53,378 nt of DNA from Ectothiorhodospira mobilis (GTDB lineage Bacteria > Pseudomonadota > Gammaproteobacteria > Ectothiorhodospirales > Ectothiorhodospiraceae). Numbering within the stretch: the stretch's first letter is position 1; the number at the start of each line of letters is the position of its first letter. Below the pieces are notes generated by a model that searched no databases, was not told the DNA's origin, and worked only from the letters and a program-made list of their open reading frames with translations. The position numbers were made by a program, and so were the translations under genes. The stretch is from assembly GCF_900114895.1 (NCBI RefSeq), contig NZ_FOUO01000016.1:1-53378 (forward strand). Reading direction: 5' to 3'. Shown in pieces: positions 35,666 through 45,488 of this stretch.

Positions 35666-36832
35666 CTAGCCCTTGAGCCCGGATTCCTCCGGGGTCTCCT
35701 CCATCTTCAGTTCGGCGGCGTCGTCCATGAGCCCGGGGGTCTCCCCGCGGCGGCTGTCCAGCTTGATGCGCAGGCGCAGGTCGTTGACGGAGTCGGCGTG
35801 GCGCAGGGCATCCTCGTAGGTGATCTCCCCGGCCTCGTAGAGCTTGAACAGGGCCTGGTCGAAGGTCTGCATGCCGGCCTCGTTGGACTTGGACATGAGC
35901 TCCTTCATCTGGTGGATCTCCCCCTTGAAGATCAGGTCCGACATGAGCGGGGTGTTGATCATGATCTCCACCGCCGGGACACGGCCCTTGCCGTCGGCGC
36001 GGGGGATGAGGCGCTGGGAGACCACCGCCTTCAGGTTCAGGGACAGGTCCATGAGCAGCTGCTGGCGCCGCTCCTCGGGGAAGAAGTTGATGATGCGGTC
36101 CAGGGCCTGGTTGGTGCTGTTGGCGTGCAGGGTGCTCAGGCAGAGGTGGCCCGTCTCGGCGAAGGCGATGGCGTAGTCCATGGTCTCCCGGTCGCGGATC
36201 TCGCCGATGAGGATCACGTCCGGGGCCTGGCGCAGGGTGTTCTTCAGCGCCACCTCATAGCTCTCCGTATCCACCCCCACCTCACGCTGGGTCACCAGGC
36301 AATGGCCGTGGGCGTGGACGAACTCGATGGGGTCCTCGATGGTGACGATATGGCCGTAGCTGTGGTGGTTGCGGTGGCCCACCATGGCCGCCAGGGAGGT
36401 GGACTTGCCCGAGCCGGTGCCCCCCACGAAGATCACCAGCCCGCGGCTGGTCATGGCCACCTCCTCCAGTTGCGGCGGCAGGCCCAGATCCCCCATGGCG
36501 GGGATCTCGGAGGTGATCACCCGCAGCACCATGCCGGCGCTGCCCCGCTGGGTGAAGGCGTTGACGCGGAAACGGGAGATGCCGGGCAGGCTGATGGCGA
36601 AGTTGCACTCCTGGGCGCGCTCGAACTCCGCCGCCTGGCGGTCGTTCATGATGGAGCGCACCAGCACCTGGGTGTGGGCCGGGGACAGGGGCTGATTGGT
36701 GAGGGGGGTCATCTTGCCGTCCACCTTCATGGAAGGCGGTGCCCCCACGGTGATGAACAGGTCCGAGCCCTTCTTGCTCAGCATGGTCCTGAGCAGGTCG
36801 TGCATGAAGCGTATGGCCTTGTCGCGATCCAT
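35666..36832 (-). CDS. pilU: Type IV pilus retraction ATPase PilU
   Basis: 388 aa. Walker A is GGTGSGKST with K143, Walker B VILIGEIRD, and LCLSTLHANSTNQALDRIINFFP is the PilU form of the His box. The C-terminal tail ends acidic (DDAAELKMEETPEESGLKG). It lies 51 bp after pilT and 6 bp before the third paralogue. PilU works with PilT as a retraction motor and gives extra force. Confidence 0.94.
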   Translation of the reverse strand: MDRDKAIRFMHDLLRTMLSKKGSDLFITVGAPPSMKVDGKMTPLTNQPLSPAHTQVLVRSIMNDRQAAEFERAQECNFAISLPGISRFRVNAFTQRGSAGMVLRVITSEIPAMGDLGLPPQLEEVAMTSRGLVIFVGGTGSGKSTSLAAMVGHRNHHSYGHIVTIEDPIEFVHAHGHCLVTQREVGVDTESYEVALKNTLRQAPDVILIGEIRDRETMDYAIAFAETGHLCLSTLHANSTNQALDRIINFFPEERRQQLLMDLSLNLKAVVSQRLIPRADGKGRVPAVEIMINTPLMSDLIFKGEIHQMKELMSKSNEAGMQTFDQALFKLYEAGEITYEDALRHADSVNDLRLRIKLDSRRGETPGLMDDAAELKMEETPEESGLKG

Positions 36833-36883
36833 GGGCTTCCTCTCGAGGGGGATGCAAAGGGCCGAACCGATGCGGGGACCGGC

Positions 36884-37918
36884 CTAGAGTGCGTCTGGAT
36901 TGGCCGCCTTGCGCCGGGCCTCCTCCCGGCTCACCAGGCCCCGCTGGAGCATCTCCTTGAGCCCCTGGTCCAGGGTCTGCATGCCCACACCCTGGCTGGT
37001 CTGGATGGCGGAGTACATCTGCGCGATCTTGTTCTCGCGGATCAGGTTGCGGATGGCCGGGGTGCCCAGCATGATCTCGTGGGCGGCGCAGCGGCCGCCG
37101 CCGATGCGCTTGAGCAGGGTCTGGGCGATGACCGCCCGCAGGGACTCCGACAGCATGGCGCGAACCATGTCCTTCTCCGCCGCCGGGAACACGTCCACGA
37201 TGCGGTCGATGGTCTTGGCGGCGGAGCTGGTGTGCAGGGTGCCAAAGACCAGGTGCCCCGTCTCGGCGGCGGTGAGGGCCAGACGGATGGTCTCCAGGTC
37301 CCGCATCTCCCCCACCAGGATGGTGTCCGGGTCCTCGCGCAGGGCCGAGCGCAGGGCCTCGTTGAAGCCCAGGGTGTCACGGTGCACCTCCCGCTGGTTC
37401 ACCAGGCACTTCTTGGACTCGTGCACGAACTCGATGGGGTCCTCCACGGTGAGGATATGGCCGTACTCGGTGTTGTTCTTGTGGTCGATCATGGCGGCCA
37501 GGGTGGTGGACTTGCCCGAGCCCGTGGGTCCCGTGACCAGGACGATGCCCCGGGGATACTCGGCGATCTTCTCGAAGATGCCGGGGCAATCCAGATCCTC
37601 CAGGGTGAGGATCTTGCTGGGGATGGTGCGAAACACCGCCCCCGCCCCCCGGTTGTGGTTGAAGGCGTTGACGCGAAAGCGCGCAAGGCCCGGGATCTCG
37701 AAGGAGAAGTCCGTCTCCAGGAACTCCTCGAAATCCTTGCGCTGCTTGTCGTTCATGATGTCGTAGACCATCCCATGGACCTGCTTGTGCTCCATGGGCG
37801 GCACGTTGATGCGGCGCACATCCCCATCCACCCGGATCATGGGGGGAAGCCCCGCCGACAGGTGCAGGTCCGAGGCACCGTTCTTCACGCTGAACGCCAG
37901 CAGCTGGGTGATGTCCAT
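36884..37918 (-). CDS. pilT: Type IV pilus retraction ATPase PilT
   Basis: 344 aa, matching the 344-345 aa of PilT family members. Walker A GPTGSGKST has K136, the same number as in Pseudomonas PilT. ILVGEMRDLETIRLALTAAE and VFGTLHTSSAAKTIDRIVDVFP are diagnostic, and the C-terminal AIRNLIRE helix needed for retraction is intact. ATG 37918 gives MDITQLLAFSVKNGASDLHL and has GAGGGGGA upstream. It is divergent from yggS, as in many gammaproteobacteria, and is the first of three ATPase genes. Confidence 0.96.
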   Translation of the reverse strand: MDITQLLAFSVKNGASDLHLSAGLPPMIRVDGDVRRINVPPMEHKQVHGMVYDIMNDKQRKDFEEFLETDFSFEIPGLARFRVNAFNHNRGAGAVFRTIPSKILTLEDLDCPGIFEKIAEYPRGIVLVTGPTGSGKSTTLAAMIDHKNNTEYGHILTVEDPIEFVHESKKCLVNQREVHRDTLGFNEALRSALREDPDTILVGEMRDLETIRLALTAAETGHLVFGTLHTSSAAKTIDRIVDVFPAAEKDMVRAMLSESLRAVIAQTLLKRIGGGRCAAHEIMLGTPAIRNLIRENKIAQMYSAIQTSQGVGMQTLDQGLKEMLQRGLVSREEARRKAANPDAL

Positions 37919-38005
37919 CCGTCCCCCTCGAAAGGCCCCGGGTATTGCGTCCACCGGGACGGGGTCCCGGGTGACTTTGACTGTCGTCGACTATAGCATA
38001 GGGCT

Positions 38006-38698
38006 ATGAACCCAATGTGCGACCGAATCCAAGCCGTTCTGGACCGCATCGCCGCAGCCGCCCGGCGTCACGGGCGGGACCCGGGCGAGGTACGGTTGCT
38101 GGCGGTGAGCAAGACCCGTCCCGCCGAGGACATCCGGGCGGCCCTTGCCTGCGGGCAACGGGCCTTTGGCGAGAACTACGCCTCGGAGCTGGAGGAGAAG
38201 TCCGCACACCTGGCCGATGCCGGACCCGAGTGGCACTTCATCGGCCCGGTGCAGGGCAACAAGACCCGGCTCATCGCCGGGGTGGCGGACTGGGTCCACT
38301 CCCTGGACCGGGAGCGCATCGCCCGGCGTCTGGATGCGCAGCGCCCGGGGCAGCGCGGCCCCCTCCAGGTCTGCCTGCAGGTGAACATCAGCGGCGAGGA
38401 CACCAAATCCGGGGTGGCCCCGGCGGATCTCCCCGCCCTGGCCGAACAGGTGGCCGATCTTGGGCAGTTGCGCCTGCGGGGGCTCATGGCCATCCCCGCC
38501 CCCTGCGACGACTTCGATCACCAGCGCCGCACCTTCGCACAGGTGCGCGCCCTGCAGGAGGATCTGATCCGCCGCGGCCATCCCCTGGACACCCTCTCCA
38601 TGGGCATGAGCGCCGACCTGGAGGCGGCGGTGGCCGAGGGGGCCACCATGGTGCGCATCGGCACGGCCCTGTTCGGCCCGCGCCCGCCCAAGGACTAA
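38006..38698 (+). CDS. yggS: YggS family pyridoxal phosphate homeostasis protein
   Basis: 230 aa, single TIM-barrel domain related to the N-terminus of alanine racemase. PLP-binding Lys is in LLAVSKTRP near residue 36; [21 protein letters not shown] and [28 protein letters not shown] (in pieces) are conserved. It keeps PLP and amino-acid pools balanced. ATG 38006 or 38015 could be used; the leader is short. It starts the yggS-proC-yggT-yggU-nudE-cysQ run. Confidence 0.94.
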   Translation: MNPMCDRIQAVLDRIAAAARRHGRDPGEVRLLAVSKTRPAEDIRAALACGQRAFGENYASELEEKSAHLADAGPEWHFIGPVQGNKTRLIAGVADWVHSLDRERIARRLDAQRPGQRGPLQVCLQVNISGEDTKSGVAPADLPALAEQVADLGQLRLRGLMAIPAPCDDFDHQRRTFAQVRALQEDLIRRGHPLDTLSMGMSADLEAAVAEGATMVRIGTALFGPRPPKD

Positions 38699-38788
38699 AG
38701 CCCCTGCCCGCGGGCACGGGGATGGCCTTGCCAGCGGCCTCCTTAGTACCATAAGGCCCGATCCCACGTGCAATCGGCAGGTCCTCCC

Positions 38789-39616
38789 ATGAACGAGACC
38801 ATCGCCTTCATCGGCGCCGGCAACATGGCGCGCAGCCTCATCGGCGGGCTCATCGCCGATGGCTGGAACGAGGACGCCCTCTGGGCGGCCGATCCCGAAA
38901 CGACGCAGAGACAGGAGGCCCAGGGGCGCTGGCCCGGCATGCACACCACCGGGGACGGCGCCGAGGCCGTGGCCCATGCCGACGTGGTGGTGCTGGCGGT
39001 CAAGCCCCAGGTGCTGGGGGAGGTCTGCCGCGCCCTGGCCCCGGCGGTACAGTCCCGCAGACCGCTGGTGGTGTCCATCGCCGCCGGGGTGCGCGGCGAC
39101 GACATCGAACGCTGGCTGGGGGGCACGCTGGCGCTGGTGCGCTGCATGCCCAACACCCCCGCCCTGGTGGGCAGCGGCGCCACCGCCCTGGTGGCCAATG
39201 CACACGTCACCGCCGAGCAGCGGGACCTGGCGGAATCCATCCTGCGGGCCGTGGGCCTCACCGCCTGGCTCGAGGACGAAGCACAACTGGATGCGGTCAC
39301 CGCCCTCTCCGGCAGCGGCCCCGCCTACGGCTTTTTGCTCATCGAGGCCATGGAGAACGCCGGCACGGACCTGGGACTGCCCCGGGAGACGGCACGCCTG
39401 CTGGCCCTGCAGACCGTCTTCGGCGCCGCCAAGCTGGCCCTGGAGTCGGACGAGGACGCCGCCACCCTGCGCGCCCGGGTCACCTCCCGCGGCGGCACCA
39501 CCGAGCAGGCCCTGGCCGTGCTGGAATCCGGCGGCCTGCGCGACCTGATGCTGCGCGCCATGACCGCCGCCCGCGACCGATCCCGAGAACTGGCCGACCA
39601 ACTGGGTCGGGACTGA
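38789..39616 (+). CDS. proC: Pyrroline-5-carboxylate reductase
   Basis: Last enzyme of proline synthesis, NAD(P)H-dependent. 275 aa from ATG 38789. The Rossmann loop FIGAGNMARSLIGGL opens the protein; VVLAVKPQ, RCMPNTPALVGSGATAL and the C-terminal GSGPAYGFLLIEAMENAG and VTSRGGTTEQALAVLE are the family blocks. The gap from yggS is 90 bp and contains two small inverted repeats (one around CCTTA/TAAGG), so proC may have its own expression level. Confidence 0.95.
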   Translation: MNETIAFIGAGNMARSLIGGLIADGWNEDALWAADPETTQRQEAQGRWPGMHTTGDGAEAVAHADVVVLAVKPQVLGEVCRALAPAVQSRRPLVVSIAAGVRGDDIERWLGGTLALVRCMPNTPALVGSGATALVANAHVTAEQRDLAESILRAVGLTAWLEDEAQLDAVTALSGSGPAYGFLLIEAMENAGTDLGLPRETARLLALQTVFGAAKLALESDEDAATLRARVTSRGGTTEQALAVLESGGLRDLMLRAMTAARDRSRELADQLGRD

Positions 39617-39625
39617 GGAGTCTTC

Positions 39626-40180
39626 ATGTCACAAGCCTTGCAGAACGCATCCGTCTTCCTGATCGGCACCCTGTTCAGCCTGTACATCCTGGCGGTGCTG
39701 CTGCGCACCCTGCTGGCCCTGTCCCGGGCGGATTTTTACAACCCCATCTCCCAATTCCTGGTGACGGTGACCAACCCGCCGCTGCGCCTGCTGCGCCGCG
39801 TCATCCCCCCGGCGGGCCGCCTGGACACCGCCGCCCTGGTGCTGGCCCTGGTGCTGCAGATGACCCAGACGGCCCTGATCGCCCTCATCCACGGTGTGGG
39901 CGTACCGCCCTTTGGCCTGTTCATGGTCAGCGTCGTGGAACTGCTGCGGCAGGTGGTCTGGATCTACATCATCAGCCTCATCATCCAGGCGGTGGCCAGC
40001 TGGTTCCAGGCCGGCGGGGCCCTGGGGCGCAACCCGGGGCTGGAACTGCTGGACAGCCTCAACCGCCCCCTGCTCAACCCCATCCGCCGCATGCTGCCCA
40101 GCACCGGCATGGTGGACCTCTCCCCCCTGGTGGCCATCATCGGCCTGAACGTGGTGCTGATCTTCCTCGGCGCCCTCTAG
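39626..40180 (+). CDS. yggT: YggT family membrane protein
   Basis: 184 aa with two copies of the YggT unit, each a pair of membrane helices: first FLIGTLFSLYILAVLLRTLL with NPISQFLVTVTNPPLRLLRR, second WIYIISLIIQAVASWF with SLNRPLLNPIRRMLP. The repeated NPP/NP-x-RR pattern is characteristic. In other bacteria members affect osmotic tolerance and cell-envelope or division functions. It follows proC by 9 bp, a conserved neighbourhood. Confidence 0.92.
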   Translation: MSQALQNASVFLIGTLFSLYILAVLLRTLLALSRADFYNPISQFLVTVTNPPLRLLRRVIPPAGRLDTAALVLALVLQMTQTALIALIHGVGVPPFGLFMVSVVELLRQVVWIYIISLIIQAVASWFQAGGALGRNPGLELLDSLNRPLLNPIRRMLPSTGMVDLSPLVAIIGLNVVLIFLGAL

Positions 40181-40190
40181 AGAGCGGACC

Positions 40191-40490
40191 ATGGACGCCG
40201 GATGGTGGCAATGGCGGGACCGGACCCTGGTGCTGCAGCTGAAGCTGCAACCCCGGGCCTCCCGGGAGAAGCTGGGGGATCCCCTGGAAGACCGCCTCAA
40301 GGTCTACGTCAACGCCCCGCCGGTGGACGGCGCCGCCAACCAGCGCCTGGTGCGCCTGCTGGCCAAGCGCTGCGGCGTGCCCCGTTCGGGGGTGCGCATC
40401 ACCGCCGGGGCGAAGGCCCGGGAGAAGACGGTGGAGATCGACGCCCCCCGGCAACTCCCCCCGCCCCTGGATACCTGTGATCCGGGCTGA
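40191..40490 (+). CDS. yggU: DUF167 family protein YggU
   Basis: 99 aa. LQPRASREKLG, RLKVYVNAPPVDGAANQRLVRLLAK (in pieces) and the C-terminal AGAKAREKTVEI are the DUF167 signature. Function is not known. It is a standard neighbour of yggT, 10 bp downstream. Confidence 0.9.
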   Translation: MDAGWWQWRDRTLVLQLKLQPRASREKLGDPLEDRLKVYVNAPPVDGAANQRLVRLLAKRCGVPRSGVRITAGAKAREKTVEIDAPRQLPPPLDTCDPG

Positions 40491-40650
40491 TGCAGCGGCC
40501 CGATCCACGATCCCCCACGGTGCGGACCCGAGAAGGCCCCGCCCTGCCCCGCAAATCCATCCCAGGGACACGGCCGTCCCGCCGCCCCTTGCCCCCCGGG
40601 GCCGCAAACCGGACACTTGCCTCTTCACCCATGAACCGGGCGCATCCCGC

Positions 40651-41199
40651 ATGTCCCACCCGCCCCGCATCCTCGGCCGCCGCACCGTCGCCCACACCCG
40701 GCTCTTCCACGTGGAGGAACTGGAACTGCAGTTCGCCAACGGCAACCGCGTCCGCTACGAGCGCCTGCTGGGCTCGGGGCGCGGCGCGGTGCTCATCGTC
40801 CCCATGGCGGACGCGGACACGGTGCTGCTGATCCGCGAGTACGCCGCCGGCACCCAGCGCTACGAACTGGGACTGCCCAAGGGCCTGGTGGAGGCGGGGG
40901 AGGACCTGCTGCAGGCCGCCAACCGCGAGATCATGGAAGAGATCGGCCACGGGGCCCGTGAACTGGACTACCTCACCGCCTTCACCGTGGCCCCCGGCTA
41001 CCTGAGCCACACCACCCACATCATCCTGGCCCGCAACCTGTACCCGGAACGACGCCCGGGGGACGAACCCGAAGAGATCGAAGTGGTACCCTGGCCGTTG
41101 TCGCGGCTGGATGCCCTGATCGCCCGGGAGGACTGCACCGAGGCGCGCTCCATCGCCGCCTTGTACATGGTAAGGGACCGACTCGAGAGACCGCGATGA
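40651..41199 (+). CDS. nudE: ADP compounds hydrolase NudE (Nudix)
   Basis: 182 aa. The Nudix box is intact: G-LVEAGE-DLLQAAN-REIMEEIG. NudE hydrolyses ADP-ribose, NADH and ApnA dinucleotides. The ATG at 40651 gives MSHPPRILGRRTVA as in the family; the frame is open from 40477 but that stretch has no family resemblance. Its stop overlaps the cysQ start by 4 nt. Confidence 0.92.
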   Translation: MSHPPRILGRRTVAHTRLFHVEELELQFANGNRVRYERLLGSGRGAVLIVPMADADTVLLIREYAAGTQRYELGLPKGLVEAGEDLLQAANREIMEEIGHGARELDYLTAFTVAPGYLSHTTHIILARNLYPERRPGDEPEEIEVVPWPLSRLDALIAREDCTEARSIAALYMVRDRLERPR

Positions 41200-42011
41200 C
41201 CCTGAATGAAGCAACCCTGGACCACCTGCTGATCCATGCCCGCCGCATCGCCCGGGAGGCGGGCACGCGCATCCTGGATGTCTACGGCGAGGACTTCCAG
41301 GTGGCGGAGAAGGACGACCGCACGCCGCTGACCGAGGCGGACATGGCCTCGCACCGGCACATCGTGCAGGGCCTGAGGGACCTGCACCCGGAGCTGCCCA
41401 TCCTCTCGGAGGAATCCGACGGCATCCCCTTCAGCGAACGCGCCCAATGGACCACCTACTGGCTGGTGGACCCCCTGGACGGCACCCGGGAGTTCATCAA
41501 GCGCAACGGCGAGTTCACCGTCAACATCGCCCTGATCCACGAACACGAACCGGTGCTGGGGGTGGTGCTGGCCCCGGTCCTGGACCTGCTCTACAGCGCC
41601 GCCCGGGGCCGCGGGGCCTGGCGCCACCAGCCCTCGGGGGAGGCCGGGCAGCCGGTGCACGTGCACCGCGGCGAGCGCCGGCCGGTGATCGCCGGCAGCC
41701 GCTCCCATGGCACGGACCGCCTGCAGGCCTTCCTGGAACGGGTCGGCCCCCATGAGCTCATCAGCATGGGCAGCTCCCTCAAGTTCTGCCTGGTGGCCGA
41801 GGGCAAGGCGGACCTGTACCCGCGCCTGGGACCCACCTCGGAATGGGACACGGCCGCGGCCCACTGCGTGGTGAACGAGGCCGGCGGGGCGGTGACGGAT
41901 ACGGGCCTGCGGCCGCTGCGCTACAACACGAAAGAATCGCTGCTGAACCCGGAATTCCTGGTGATGGCCGACCCGCAGCGGGACTGGGGACGGTATCTCA
42001 AGGATCTATAA
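41196..42011 (+). CDS. cysQ: 3'(2'),5'-bisphosphate nucleotidase CysQ
   Basis: 271 aa member of the inositol monophosphatase superfamily that recycles PAP formed during sulfate assimilation. Metal-binding motifs: LSEESD near residue 70, WLVDPLDGTREFIKRNGEF near 89-107, and SEWDTAAAHCVVNEAGG near 219. NudE and CysQ are joined by a 4-nt overlap, also seen in other gammaproteobacteria. It converges on ppsR over 41 bp that contain a weak GC-rich stem. Confidence 0.94.
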   Translation: MTLNEATLDHLLIHARRIAREAGTRILDVYGEDFQVAEKDDRTPLTEADMASHRHIVQGLRDLHPELPILSEESDGIPFSERAQWTTYWLVDPLDGTREFIKRNGEFTVNIALIHEHEPVLGVVLAPVLDLLYSAARGRGAWRHQPSGEAGQPVHVHRGERRPVIAGSRSHGTDRLQAFLERVGPHELISMGSSLKFCLVAEGKADLYPRLGPTSEWDTAAAHCVVNEAGGAVTDTGLRPLRYNTKESLLNPEFLVMADPQRDWGRYLKDL

Positions 42012-42052
42012 CCCCCGGGTCTCAGGCAGGGGGCCAGGGCAGAGGGGGCCCC

Positions 42053-42868
42053 TCAGATACGGCGCTTGAGGCCCGCCTGCTGCATCAGCTGGGCGGAGAT
42101 CTCCTCCACGGACCGCTGCGTGATGTTGAGACAGGGGATGCCTTCGCGCTTGAACAGGCGCTCCGCCCCCTGCAGCTCATACAGGCACTGCTCCATGCTG
42201 GCATAACGGCTCCCGGGGCGGCGCTCGTTGCGGATCTGATGCAGCCGCTCCGGGTCCACCGTGAGCCCGAACAGCTTGTGCCGGTAGGGCTCCAGGGCGG
42301 CCGGCAGGGTGGCCTTTTCGAAATCATCGTCCGCCAGGGGATAGTTGGCGGCGCGGATGCCGTAGGTGAGGGCCAGGTACATGCAGGTGGGGGTCTTGCC
42401 CGCCCGGGACACCCCCATGACCACCACGTCAGCCATGGGGTAGTCCCGCACCGTGGCGCCGTCGTCGTTCTGGATGGCGTAGTGCAGGGCGTCGATGCGC
42501 TCGGAATAGGTGCGCACGTTGCCCATGCCGTGGGAGCGCCCCGCCACCCGCTGGGCATGAACCCCCAGTTCCTGTTCCATGGCCCCGGTGAAGGTGTCGA
42601 AGAAATCGAACACCGCCCCCTGGCATTCCCCCAGGCGGGCACGCAGATGGGCGTCGATGAGGGTGGAGAACACCAGGGGCCGAGCCCCCTCCGCCTCGGC
42701 GGCGCGGTTGATGCGCTGCACCGCCCAGTCCACCTTCTCCTCGCTGTTGATGAACGGCAGGCTCATCTGCTGGAAGGCCACCTGCTCGAACTGGGTGAGC
42801 AGGGTGTGGCCCAGGGTCTCGGCGGTGATGCCGGTGCCATCGGAGACGTAGAAGACGGAACGGATCAT
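42053..42868 (-). CDS. ppsR: PEP synthetase regulatory kinase/pyrophosphorylase
   Basis: 271 aa DUF299 family. It inactivates PEP synthase by ADP-dependent phosphorylation and reactivates it by phosphorolysis. The P-loop is GVSRAGKTPTCMYLA near residue 151, and the N-terminus SVFYVSDGTGITAETLGHTLL is typical. ATG 42868 is chosen on family grounds; an earlier ATG at 42949 lies inside the terminator region. It is downstream of its target gene ppsA on the same strand, whereas in E. coli the two are divergent. Confidence 0.94.
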   Translation of the reverse strand: MIRSVFYVSDGTGITAETLGHTLLTQFEQVAFQQMSLPFINSEEKVDWAVQRINRAAEAEGARPLVFSTLIDAHLRARLGECQGAVFDFFDTFTGAMEQELGVHAQRVAGRSHGMGNVRTYSERIDALHYAIQNDDGATVRDYPMADVVVMGVSRAGKTPTCMYLALTYGIRAANYPLADDDFEKATLPAALEPYRHKLFGLTVDPERLHQIRNERRPGSRYASMEQCLYELQGAERLFKREGIPCLNITQRSVEEISAQLMQQAGLKRRI

Positions 42869-42897
42869 GGGCGCGGGTCCGGAAAGGTGGGAAAACA

Positions 42898-42923
42898 GGC
42901 CCGCCCCGACTGCGGGGCGGGCC
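42898..42923 (-). terminator. Intrinsic terminator after ppsA
   Basis: GGCCCGCCCC / GGGGCGGGCC is a 10-bp perfect stem with a 6-nt loop. On the minus strand it is followed by TGTTTTCCC. A second small stem (GCCTGC/GCAGGC, 42929-42942) precedes it. It would terminate or attenuate ppsA transcripts before ppsR. Confidence 0.7.
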
Positions 42924-42969
42924 CGGGTGCCTGCCCGCAGGCGGGACACCCCCCGGGTGGGAGCAGGCC

Positions 42970-45354
42970 TCAGGCGTCCTTACGGCCCTGCTCGTCCCCG
43001 GCCAGGCGCAGCCAGGTCTCCACCACGGTATCCGGGTTCAGGGAGATGGACTCGATGCCCTGCTCCATGAGCCATTCGGCCAGGTCGGGGTAATCCGACG
43101 GCCCCTGGCCGCAGATGCCCACGTACTTGCCGGCCTTGCGCGCCGCCTGGATGGCCATGGACAGCAGGGCCTTCACCGCCGGGTCGCGCTCATCGAAGGT
43201 GGAGGCCACCAGGCCGGAATCCCGGTCCAGGCCCAGGGTGAGCTGGGTGAGGTCGTTGGAGCCGATGGAGAAGCCGTCGAAGTACTCCAGGAACTGGTCG
43301 GCCAGTACGGCGTTGGACGGGATCTCGCACATCATGTAGATCTTGAGGCCGTTCTCGCCCCGCTTCAGGCCCATCTCGGCCAGCAGGTCGATGACCCCCT
43401 CGGCCTCGCCCAGGGTGCGCACGAAGGGCACCATGATGACCACGTTGTCCAGGCCCATCTCGTCGCGCACCTTGCGCACCGCCCGGCATTCCAGCTCGAA
43501 GCAGTCGCGGAAGTTCTCCGACAGGTAGCGGGAGGTGCCCCGGTAGCCGATCATGGGGTTCTCTTCATCGGGCTCGTAGCGTTCCCCCGCCAGCAGGTTG
43601 GCGTACTCGTTGGACTTGAAGTCCGACAGGCGCACGATCACCGGCTTGGGATGGAAGGCGGCCCCCAGGGTGGCGATGCCCTCCACCAGCTTCTCCACGT
43701 AGAAGGTGACGGGATCGTCGTAGCCGGCCATGCGCTGGGCGATCTCCCCCTGCAGCTCGGCGGGCAGGGTATCGAACTGGAGCAGGGCCTTGGGGTGCAC
43801 CCCGATCATGCTGTTGATGATGAACTCCAGGCGCGCCAGCCCCACCCCGGCGTTGGGGAGGTTGCGGAAGTGGAAGGCCCGGCCCGGGTTGCCCACGTTC
43901 ATCATCACCTTGCAGGGCACCTCGGGCATGGCGTCGGTACGGGTACGGGTCACCTCGAAGTCCAGCAGGCCCTTGTAGATGCGCCCCTCGTCGCCTTCGG
44001 CGCAGGAGACGGTGGCCTCCTGGCCGTCGCTCAGGCGCGCGGAGGCGTCGCCACAGCCCACCACGGCGGGGATGCCCAGCTCGCGGGCGATGATGGCGGC
44101 ATGGCAGGTGCGCCCGCCCCGGTCGGTGACGATGGCCGCGGCCCGCTTCATCACCGGCTCCCAGTCGGGGTCGGTCATGTCGGTGACCAGCACGTCGCCG
44201 GCCTCCACCTTGTGCATCTCGTCCAGATCCATCACCACGCGCACGCGCCCGGCGCCGATACGCTGGCCGATGGCGCGGCCCCGGGCCAGGATCTCGCTGC
44301 GGGGGGAGCGGATGTGGAAACGCTCGATCACCTGGCCGTCCTGGCGGCTCTCCACCGTCTCGGGACGGGCCTGGACGATGTAGAGCTGACCGTCGACCCC
44401 GTCCAGGGCCCACTCGATGTCCATGGGACGGCCGTAGTGCTTCTCGATGATCATGGCCTGGCGGGCCAGGGCCTCGATGTGCTCGTCCCGGATGCAGAAG
44501 CGCTGGCGGTCGGCGTCGTCCACCGGCACCGTGCGCGTGGCCTGGCCGTCCTCGCCGAAGACCATCTGGATGGCCTTGCTGCCCAGGTGGCGGCGCAGGA
44601 TGGCGGGACGCCCCGCCTCCAGGGCGGGCTTGTACACGTGGAACTCATCGGGGTTGACCGAGCCCTGCACCACCGTCTCCCCCAGCCCCCAGGAGGCGGT
44701 GACGAAGACCACGTCGCGGAAGCCGGACTCGGTGTCCAGGGTGAACATCACGCCGCTGGCACCGATGTCGGAGCGCACCATGCGCTGCACACCGGCGGAG
44801 AGGGCCACCTCGGCGTGCTCGAAGCCGCGATGCACGCGATAGGAGATGGCGCGGTCGTTGTAGAGGGAGGCGAACACCTCGTGGATGTGATGGCGGACGC
44901 TGTCCAGGCCCTGGATATTGAGGAAGGTCTCCTGCTGGCCGGCGAAGGAGGCGTCCGGCAGGTCCTCGGCGGTGGCGGAGGAACGCACGGCGACGGTGAA
45001 CTCCTCGCCGCCGGCCTCCTCCACCATGCGCTTCCAGGCCTCTTCGATGGCCTCGTTCAGGGCCGGCGGGAAGGGGGTCTCCACGATCCACTTGCGGATC
45101 TTCGCCCCCGCCTCCCGCAGGGCGTTGATGTCATCCACGTCCAGGTCCTTGAGGGCATCGCTGATGCGGTCCGCGAGCCCCTCGTGGCGCAGGAACTCAC
45201 GGAAGGCAAAGGCGGTGGTGGCAAAGCCACCCGGCACACGCACGCCGGCGTTGGACAGACCGCTGATCATCTCCCCCAGGGAGGCGTTCTTCCCCCCTAC
45301 TTCGGGGACATCGTTCATGCCCAGATCCTGGAACCAGATCACATACTTATCCAT
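42970..45354 (-). CDS. ppsA: Phosphoenolpyruvate synthase
   Basis: Converts pyruvate and ATP to PEP, AMP and phosphate for gluconeogenesis. 794 aa, the E. coli size. N-terminal ATP-binding domain [12 protein letters not shown]; the phosphohistidine loop [21 protein letters not shown] with the catalytic His near residue 416; the C-terminal PEP domain has [19 protein letters not shown] and ends [17 protein letters not shown] with the acid/base Cys. Its regulator ppsR is downstream. A putative promoter lies at 45387-45416. Confidence 0.97.
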   Translation of the reverse strand: MDKYVIWFQDLGMNDVPEVGGKNASLGEMISGLSNAGVRVPGGFATTAFAFREFLRHEGLADRISDALKDLDVDDINALREAGAKIRKWIVETPFPPALNEAIEEAWKRMVEEAGGEEFTVAVRSSATAEDLPDASFAGQQETFLNIQGLDSVRHHIHEVFASLYNDRAISYRVHRGFEHAEVALSAGVQRMVRSDIGASGVMFTLDTESGFRDVVFVTASWGLGETVVQGSVNPDEFHVYKPALEAGRPAILRRHLGSKAIQMVFGEDGQATRTVPVDDADRQRFCIRDEHIEALARQAMIIEKHYGRPMDIEWALDGVDGQLYIVQARPETVESRQDGQVIERFHIRSPRSEILARGRAIGQRIGAGRVRVVMDLDEMHKVEAGDVLVTDMTDPDWEPVMKRAAAIVTDRGGRTCHAAIIARELGIPAVVGCGDASARLSDGQEATVSCAEGDEGRIYKGLLDFEVTRTRTDAMPEVPCKVMMNVGNPGRAFHFRNLPNAGVGLARLEFIINSMIGVHPKALLQFDTLPAELQGEIAQRMAGYDDPVTFYVEKLVEGIATLGAAFHPKPVIVRLSDFKSNEYANLLAGERYEPDEENPMIGYRGTSRYLSENFRDCFELECRAVRKVRDEMGLDNVVIMVPFVRTLGEAEGVIDLLAEMGLKRGENGLKIYMMCEIPSNAVLADQFLEYFDGFSIGSNDLTQLTLGLDRDSGLVASTFDERDPAVKALLSMAIQAARKAGKYVGICGQGPSDYPDLAEWLMEQGIESISLNPDTVVETWLRLAGDEQGRKDA

Positions 45355-45386
45355 GCTCCTGCCCTTTGCCTCTGAGATTTTGGGTG

Positions 45387-45416
45387 ATTGTAGCGGGGAA
45401 CACGCCCGGCTGACGA
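45387..45416 (-). promoter_or_regulatory. Putative sigma-70 promoter of ppsA
   Basis: On the minus strand TCGTCA (45411-45416) and TACAAT (45387-45392) are separated by 18 bp. The leader to ATG 45354 would be about 26 nt and includes a ribosome-binding site GGGCAGGAG. Confidence 0.5.
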
Positions 45417-45488
45417 GTATTCAGCCAGCCTATTGCCCCGAACCGAAGTCTTGTGTTTCTTAATAATAACATCGAAAGGACGAAGATC

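Noticed and set aside
34433-37996. 1187-codon open frame on the plus strand
   Set aside because: It lies antisense to the three pil ATPase genes; the repetitive His/Val/Gln/Gly translation mirrors the conserved motifs of the paralogues and has no start signal.
42012-42052. Terminator between cysQ and ppsR
   Set aside because: Only a weak GGGGCC/GGCCCC pairing with a long loop and no T-run; not strong enough to list.
43651-45375. 574-codon open frame on the plus strand
   Set aside because: Antisense shadow of ppsA with no ribosome-binding site and no recognisable domain.
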